Positions 51,901 to 60,900 of a stretch of 64,000 bases of DNA are shown in pieces. How positions within the stretch are numbered: the stretch's first letter is position 1; every line of letters starts with the position of its first letter. The notes below the pieces were generated by a model. That model was not told the DNA's origin, did no database searches, and saw only the letters and a list, made by a program, of their open reading frames with translations. Source of the DNA: Prinia subflava (Eukaryota; Chordata; Aves; Passeriformes; Cisticolidae); contig NC_086247.1 in the NCBI RefSeq assembly GCF_021018805.1, positions 186,001-250,000 on the forward strand, read 5' to 3'. The translations under genes and the position numbers were made by a program.

Positions 51901-54900
51901 ATCACCTGCTTTAGAACACACAGGCAGAGACAGCTCTCAGTGCACCTTGTTTGGAGGCCAAACCTCCCCAGGTCCTGAAGGACACAGGAAGAAAAGCTAA
52001 AGGTTTTCATAATACAGGTACAAACAAAGGTGGCTAAATAGAATTCCCATCCAGGAACAGCAACTGCCAAATCTGAAATGGAAAAACAAGTATGGAATTT
52101 AGTGAACTAAGGTCTGGATGAACTCTCTCACGTTGTCCATGAACTCAGGTAGATCAGGTGAAAGAAAAGGCAGGGAATAAATGAAAATCCCTCTTACCAG
52201 AGAACACCAGAGGAATTGGGTTTCTCTGATCCAGCAAAAGAAAGGCTGGAAAAGGTCAGGACTGGTCTCCACAGAAATACACCAAAGACAAGCAGGCAAT
52301 GGGCCAGCCAGCAGGGAAGAGACTGGACAAGATAAAATACAATGAAAACATGGAACTGAAAAATGACAGATTAAAGTAAATTTTCTAATCACTCCAGAAG
52401 CAGAAACGTGGAGCAGTTTGGGGTTTCTCCCTGCAGGAGGAATCTGTGTGTGTGCACACACTGCATAACAGGATGAAACAATCTGTACTTAATAAGAAGT
52501 GACTGACTAATTAACCAGAGCACAGCGCTGGGTTGCCAGTCATGGTGACTTCAGCACTTCTTGCAGATCATCTGTTATCCTCCTTGCAAACTCAGCCTTG
52601 CTGCTGCTGAGCACAGCCCTTTTTCAGCTGAACTGTAACTTCCAGAAACTTGAAATTGTAACTTCCAGAAATTGAAACTTCCAACCTGTCCCGGCCTGGC
52701 CTCATTCCAGTGCCCACACTGGGGCAGAGCTGGGGATTGTCTCCCACCACGGTGTGTCAGAACTTCCTGGGGGTTTCTGTTCTCCTCCACTGGCAGACAC
52801 AGTCAGAACTCGCTGCAGCAAACAGGGGCCAGTTTAAAGGCAGGCAAATGCTTCAGCCCCTGTGATTTCTATGGGGTGATTGCAATGCCTGACTTTTGTA
52901 CAAAACCCTGGTTTTGTACAGCAAAGCAGCAAAGCCCCATGTCTGCTACACACAGGGCACCTGCCCAGTGCAGAAGGGAGATCTGGACTCACTGTGTTTA
53001 AACATTTTCTCTCCATCAGTCATTTTTCTGCATTTTTCTGCTCTCTTTGTGAAGGCCAACGAGACGATGGCGTGACAGAGCAGAACCAAAATGATCCTGC
53101 CCCACCCGTGGAGCAGGGAAAGGAACCTGCAGATGGGACTGCACTTGTGTGAGGAATCACCCCACATCTGCTCCTGGGTCCTCACAGAACCCCAAACTGT
53201 GAGGAATCACCCCACATCTACTCCTGGGTCCTCACAGAACCCAAACTGTGAGGAATCACCCCACACTCTGCTCCTGGGTCCTCACAGAACCCAAACTGTG
53301 AGGAATCACCCCACATCTGCTCCTGGGTCCTCACAGAGCCCCAAACTGTGAGGAATCACCCCACATCTGCTCCTGGGTCCTCACAGAACCCAAACTGTGA
53401 GGAATCACCCCACACTCTGCTCCTGGGTCCTCACAAACCCAAACTGTGAGGAATCACCCCACACTCTGCTCCTGGGTCCTCACAGAACCCAAACTGTGAG
53501 GAATCACCCCACACTCTGCTCCTGGGTCCTCACAAACCCAAACTGTGAGGAATCACCCTACATCTGCTCCTGGGTCCTCACAGAACCCCAAACTGTGAGG
53601 AATCACCCCACACTCTGCTCCTGGGTCCTCACAGAACCCCAAACTGTGAGGAATCACCCCACACTCTGCTCCTGGGTCCTCACAGAACCCCAAACTGTGA
53701 GGAATCACCCCACCCTCTGCTCCTGGGTCCTCACAGAGCCCCAAACTGTGAGGAATCACCCCACACTCTGCTCCTGGGTCCTCACAGAGCCCCAAACTGT
53801 GAGGAATCACCCCACACTCTGCTCCTGGGTCCTCACAGAGCCCCAAACTGTGAGGAATCACCCCACACTCTGCTCCTGGGTCCTCACAGACCCAAACTGA
53901 GAGGAATCACCCCACACTCTGCTCCTGGGTCCTCACAGACCCAAACAGATGAAACTCCCAGCAGAGATGGATCAGTGATGATGAAAAGCAGCAATCACAC
54001 AATCACTCCTCAGTCTCCAGCACTTTGGGGCTGACTCGTGTCCAAATCCTGCCTTAACACAGGTCCAGAGGTGGAGCTGAACATTCACAGGAGATCACAA
54101 ACCCACCCCCAAACCAGAGGTCATGGCCTGGGGAAGGAGGCAGGACCAGAGCAGCTGTGGCTGCCCCATCCCTGGAAGTGCCCAAGGCCAGGCTGGACAG
54201 GGCAGGAACAGCCTGGGACAGTGGAAGGTGCCTCTGTCAATGGCAGGGGGTGGCACTGGGGGACATTTAAAAGGTCCCTTCTAACCCAAGACACTCTATG
54301 GCTCCATGAAAAAACACTGAGGACCCTTCAACCCAGTAGGAAAGGTAATAAAAACATCTTGATGGCAGTAAGTTAAAAGCCAGACAAATTAAAACAGAAA
54401 ATATGGCACATTTTTCTTTGCTCAGTAGGAATTTTGATCATCTTAAAAATTAAACGAGAGAAATGGGAATATTGTATCTTTTTTTTAACATCAAAAAACT
54501 CTACTCTGTCATATTCCAGTCAGGTGAGCAAACACAGGTGACTGTTTGCTACTGCACTACACAAGAGGTTTATTAAACTTTACTGGGTTTAAAATTTATG
54601 GGTCACATTGCAGGAAAATCAAATTTGCTGCATAAGAATTCCAAGTCTGACAATGCCTTGATGAAGCACACACCCCATAAATGTAAAACCAGAGCAAGGG
54701 GAAGAGCTCCACGTGTGCAGCAGCAAAAAACAGCCCCGTGCAGAGGGCCTGGAAGGCTCCCAGTACATCCCAGTGCTCCCCACTGCCTGTGCTGGCCTTC
54801 CCACAGCTGAGTCCCCGAGCTTGGAATGCTCCAGGATGGCTCCCAGCACATCCCAGTGCTCCATGTGACACGTGGAGCCTCTCCAAAACTGCACCCTCTG

Positions 54901-57900
54901 AGCATGGGATGCTCCAGGAGGCACAGGATGGCTCCCAGTACATCCCAATATTCCTTATGACATGTGGAGCCTTTCCAAAACTGCACCCTTTGAGCATGGG
55001 ATGCTCCAGGAGGCACAGGATGGCTCCCAGTACATCCCAATATTCCTTATGACACGTGGAGCCTCTCCAAAACTGCACCCTCTGAGCATGGGATGCTCCA
55101 GGATGGCTCCCAGCACATCCCAGTGCTCTCCCTGACGTGTGGAGCCTCTCCAGAACTGCACCCTCTGAGCTTGGGATGCTCCAGGATGGCTCCCAGCACA
55201 TCCCAATGCTCCCCCTGACGTGTGGAGCCTCTCCAGAACTGCACCCTCTGAGCCTGGGATGCTGCAGGAGGCACAGGATGGCTCCCAGCACATCCCAGTG
55301 CTCCATGTGACATGTGGAGCCTCTCCAAAACTGCACCCTCTGAGCCTGGGATGCTCCAGGAGGCACAGGATGGCTCCCAGCACATCCCAATATTCCTTAT
55401 GACATGTGGAGCCTCTCCAAAACTGCACCCTCTGAGCATGGGATGCTCCAGGAGGCACAGGATGGCTCCCAGCACATCCCAATATTCCTTATGACATGTG
55501 GAGCCTTTCCAAAGCTGCACCCTCTGAGCATGGGATGCTCCAGGAGGCAGAGGATGGCTCCCAGCACATCCCAATTCTCCACCTGACGTGTGGAGCCTTT
55601 CCAAAACTGCACCCTTTGAGCTTGGGATGCTCCAGGAGGCAGAGGATGGCTCCCAGCACATCCCAATATTCCTTATGACACGTGGAGCCTTTCCAAAGCT
55701 GCACCCTTTGAGCATGGGATGCTCCAGGATGGCTCCCAGCACATCCCAGTGCTCCCCCTGACACATGGAACCTTTCCAAAGCTGAACCCTTTGAGCACAG
55801 GATGCTCCAGGAGAGGCTGTGCTGTCACATCTGCCACTGGCAAATCCTGACTGTGCCAGCTTGGGGCTGGCATTCCAGCACAAACGGTGACACTCCCGAG
55901 CAGTTTCCACAGGATGAAGGAAGGAGGGGCCCTGACTCACTCCTGACTGCAGAGCAGCAGGAGGTGACACTGAGCAGCAGCAGCAAAGAGGACACCCAGC
56001 ATCTCTGGAAACCTCCTCTCCTTCCCAGGGAGGGGAATGGCAGCTCCTCCTGTCCCTGGGCAGAGCAAGAGACAAAATCCTGCCCATGTCCCCCAGCAGC
56101 ACCAGCTTTGGCAGCAGAGAGCCCCTGTAGCTCCTGGACCTGCAGGGACCCTGCAGGAGACATGGGCTGAGGCTGGGCACACCCGAGGATGTGGATGGCA
56201 CCAGCAAAGCAGCATCAGGCACTGAAACACAGCTTGGGACCCTCCTTCTGCTCCTGTAACCTGCCCAGCAGCTTTCCAGGCTATTGCATCAGAACTGCCT
56301 GAGAACAGAGCTCAGGTCTAAGCCTGTGCCATCACACAGGTGCTCAATGCACTGCTTTTCTCCCCTCAAAGATGAAAACAGAGCTCAGGTCTAACCCTGT
56401 GCCATCACACAGGTGCTCCAAGCGCTGCTTTTCTCCTCTCAAAGCCAGAACAGAGCTCAGGTCTAAGCCTGTGCCATCACACAGGTGCTCCATGCGCTGC
56501 TTTTCTCCTCTCAAAGCCTGAGAACAGAGCTCAGGTCTAACCCTGTGCCATCACACAGGTGCTCCATGTGCTGCTTTTCTCCCCTCAAAGATGAAAACAG
56601 AGCTCAGGTCTAAGCCTGTGCCATCACACAGGTGCTCAATGCACTGCTTTTCTCCTCTCAAAGCCTGAAAACAGAGCTCAGGTCTAACCCTGTGCCATCA
56701 CACAGGTGCTCCATGCGCTGCTTTTCTCCTCTCAAAGCCAGATCAGAGCTCAGGTCTAAGCCTGTGCCATCACACAGGTGCTCCATGAGCTGCTTTTCTC
56801 CTCTCAAAGCCTGAGAACAGAGCTCAGGTCTAACCCTGTGCCATCACACAGGTGCTCCATGCGCTGCTTTTCTCCTCTCAAAGCCAGATCAGAGCTCAGG
56901 TCTAACCCTGTGCCATCACACAGGTGCTCCATGCGCTGCTTTTCTCCTCTCAAAGCCAGATCAGAGCTCAGGTCTAACCCTGTGCCATCACACAGGTGCT
57001 CCATGTGCTGCTTTTCTCCCCTCAAAGATGAAAACAGAGCTCAGGTCTAACCCTGTGCCATCACACAGGTGCTCCATGCGCTGCTTTTCTCCTCTCAAAG
57101 CCTGAGAACAGAGCTCAGGTCTAACCCTGTGCCATCACACAGGTGCTCCATGCGCTGCTTTTCTCCTCTCAAAGCCTCTCCCCATCCCAGCACAGCCACT
57201 TCTGCAAGGCAGACAGGGATGGAGACAAAACACTGGGAGCAGAGCCAGCCCTGGAATCCAGCTGTGCACCACCAGGCATCCCACACTTGAACAGAGTTCT
57301 TCTTTTGCTGCAGCAGAGCCCCCGGGCAGCCACAGGAGCTGGCAGGAGCTGGGCAGAAGCTGCTCCAGCACCACCAGGCTCCAGCTCCTGACTCTGGTTT
57401 AGGATTAAGGAACACACAATCAGGAATCACTAGTCCCTTTTCTCTCGGGGCTGCATTAAATTAGATAAGGAATCTGATAGCAGCATCATGAACTTCAGAC
57501 CGTGCTGCTGAGGGGCACCAGGCTCCCTGCTCTGCTCAGCTCCATCAGCCCCTGATTCTCATGATTCATCCCTGGAAAGAGCAGGCAGATTTCATCTGGA
57601 AGTGTTCAAGGACAGGCTGGTCAGGGCTTGGAGCAACCTGGTCTCATGGAAGGCTCCTTGCTGAGCACTCCCCAGAGCTGTAGGACAATCAAATATTCCA
57701 AATCAACTTCCCAAGGCTGGTCTGCTCCTGGTGGCTTCAGCAGCCACCACCAGTCTGGGGGTCTCTGGCACGCTGGTCCCTGGGAGCTGCACACCACGCT
57801 CTTCCTCACAGCAGGGGACAAAGGGGACTGTGCTGAGGGGACACCAGAGCCAGCCTGGGGCCTCCAGCCAGCCACACCCAACCATCACAGAATCGTCTGG

Positions 57901-60900
57901 TTGGAAAAGACCTCCAGGATCACAAGATTTTGCAAAAGAGAAACGCAAGAAATATAATGTGGTTTTCAGGGACCTAGAGATGGAGAAAGATGGAGAAATC
58001 TTCAGGATCCACTAACAGGGGACATAAGCCAGCTCATGTTCTGCCTGGGTGGAAAGGATTTGTCACCTCCCTCCTGGAAAGCCTCATTCCCAAACAAAAA
58101 AAAATCTGTTTTACACCTGAGGGAACAGCAGAGCCAAGTTCTCAGAGATCCCCAGGCAGCACTCCCAGGCAGCACACGGGTCTGGTGGCCCTGTACTGTC
58201 TGTCCTGCAGGAGAAATCTCCGTGCAGGCTCTCAGCACGGGTGCTGTCCCTGCCTCCAGCAGCTCCTGGGAAACTGCCTGCAGGAAGGTACTGACCCCAG
58301 TCAGGCACTGAAAACCTGCAGACAAACCTGGTCATGGCCAGAGGAGGAGCCACAGTCAGCCACAGGATTTTAACCCTTTGCACACTCACCATGCCCACGC
58401 CAGGGGCTTTGTGGTCACTTGGATGCCACCTGCCCCTTTCTGACACCTCAAGGTGCTGCATGCTAAGCCTTGAAGGGATTTGGGGGAGGCTTCAGGAGAT
58501 GCACAAATCACTGGCTCCAGTCCCCTTTCCCCAGGCAGTGGCAGTGTCCTGAGTGAGATCCTCCTCCTTTTACAAAGGGTCAGTACACAGCACTCAGCTG
58601 ATTCCCGAGGTCTCTGCTCCTCCAGGGGAACCCACGGTCCAGAAATATCCATTTATTTAACTCCACTTCTCCATCAACACACAGCAAATAGGAAATGAAC
58701 CTCCCACCTCAGCCCCTTTGGTTTTTACATCATTTCCACCTCACTCCTGCTCTGCAGCAGCCACTCTCGCCTCCAGGATGGGAAAGGAGGAAAAGGGGAA
58801 AGCAAGGAGGAAACAATCATCGTGTTTGTGATCAGCCAGGTCCAGAAGCCACTTGACCCCGAGAGATCAGAGCTCCCCCTACAACAACGGGTGAGGCTGG
58901 GAAGCAAATCAAGCAGGCTGGATGATTTTGGGCAGAGAGAGAACAGTAGGAGTGGTACAGACCTCTTCCTCCTCAATGCGAGCAGGTTCAATCAGCAGAT
59001 TATTGGCTTGATCAAACGACACCCCCTGTTAGGACAGGAACCAGCAAAGAGGCATGCGGATTAGTGGAGCATCGACCAAACCCGCCACCACGACCACCAC
59101 GACCACCACAACCACCACAACCACCACGACCACCACAACCACCACAACCACCACAACCACCACAACCACCACCACCACCCAACACTCGCACGGCACGCGG
59201 AGCTGGGCCGGCTCGGAGCCGCTGCTGAGCCCCAGAGCTCCAGAGCTGATCCATCTCAGGAGTCTCTGCTGACCTCCAGAGCTCCTGGAGCCACGGCTGA
59301 GCTCCAGAGCTCCCGGAGTCACTGCTGAGCTCCGGAGCTCCTGGAGACACTGCTGAGCTCCAGAGCTCCCAGAGTCTCTGCTGATCTGCAGAGCTCAGGA
59401 ATCACTGCTGAGCTCCAGATCCAGCTCAGGAGTCACTGCTGAGCTCCAGAGCTAATCCAGCTCAGGAGTCACTGCTGAGCTCCAGAGCTCCTGGAGCCAC
59501 TGCTGACCTGCAGAGCTCCAGAGCTGATCCAGCAACAGGGTCACTGCTGACCATCAGAGCTCCTGGAGACACTGCCGACCACCAGAGCTGGGCCGGCTCG
59601 GAGCCACTGCTGAGCTCCAGAGCTGATCCAGCCACCAGAGTCTCTGCTGAGCTCCAGAGCTCCTGGAGACACTGCTGAGCTCCAGAGCTCCTGGAGACAC
59701 TGCTGAGCTCCAGAGCTCCTGGAGTCACTGCTGATCTGCAGAGCTCCTGGAGCCACGGCTGAGCTCCAGAGCTCCTGGAGATACTGCTGAGCTCCAGAGC
59801 TGATCCAGCCACCAGAGTCACTGCTGAGCTCTGGAGCTCCAGAGCTGATCTAGCTCAGGAGTCACTGCTGATCTCCAGAGCTGGGCCGGCTCGGAGCCAC
59901 TGCTGAGCTCCGGAGCTGATCCAGCCACCAGAGTCACTGCTGACCTCCAGAGCTCCTGGAGACACTGCTGAGCTCCAGAGCTCCTTGGATCACTGCTGAC
60001 CTGCAGAGCTCCAGAGCTGATCCAGCAACAGAGTCACTGCTGAGCTCCAGAGCTCCTGGAGACACTGCTGACCACCAGAGCTCCCACAGTCTCTGCTGAT
60101 CTGCAGAACTCAGGAGTCACTGCTGAGCTCTGGAGCTCCTGGGGTCACTGTCGAGCTCCAGAGCTCCTGGGGTCACTGCAGAGCTCCAGAGCTCCTGGAG
60201 TCTCTGCTGAGCTCCAGAGCTCCAGAGCTTATCCAGCAACAGAGTCACAGCTGACCACCAGAGCCGAGAGCCCACTCCAGGAGTCACTGCTGAGCTGCAG
60301 AGCTCGTGGGGTCACTGTCGAGCTCCAGAGCTCCTGGGGTCACTGCTGACCACCAGAGCAGGGCTGGCTTGGAGCCACTTCTGATCTCCAGAGCTCCCGG
60401 AGTCACTGCTGACCTGCAGAGCTCCTGGGGTCACTGCTGACCACCAGAGCTCCTGGGGTCACTGCTGACCACCAGAGCTCCCACAGTCACTGCCCTGCAC
60501 AGCTCCTGGGGTCACTGCTGGCCACCACAGCCCCGGAGCTGAGCCCTCTCACCCCCCAGCTCCAGAGCTGACCCCTCAGCACCAGAGCAGCCCCCCCTCG
60601 TGCTCAGCCCCTCAGCAGTGCCAGGGCTCTCACGGGCTCCTGGAGTGCCCAGCACACCCCCAAGGCCGGGTTCTATTCATGCTGGCACCCCGAGGCCCCG
60701 ACCCCTGAGCTGAGCACCACTGACCTCATCCCCTCCACACCAGGAAGGGTCAAACACAGGAGAAAGAACCGAGGAGCCTGTGGTGCCACAAGCTGCTGCA
60801 CAGGAACCAGCAGTCCCAAACACAACCAATCCCTTTCTCTGGTGAAATTGTACATCCTGACAGGCACCTGGGATTCTGCTCTCATTCTCAGGACTTCTGA

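Noticed and set aside
56632..57290. Repeated MLHALLFSSQSL-type frames
   Set aside because: Translation of the ~73 bp tandem repeat.
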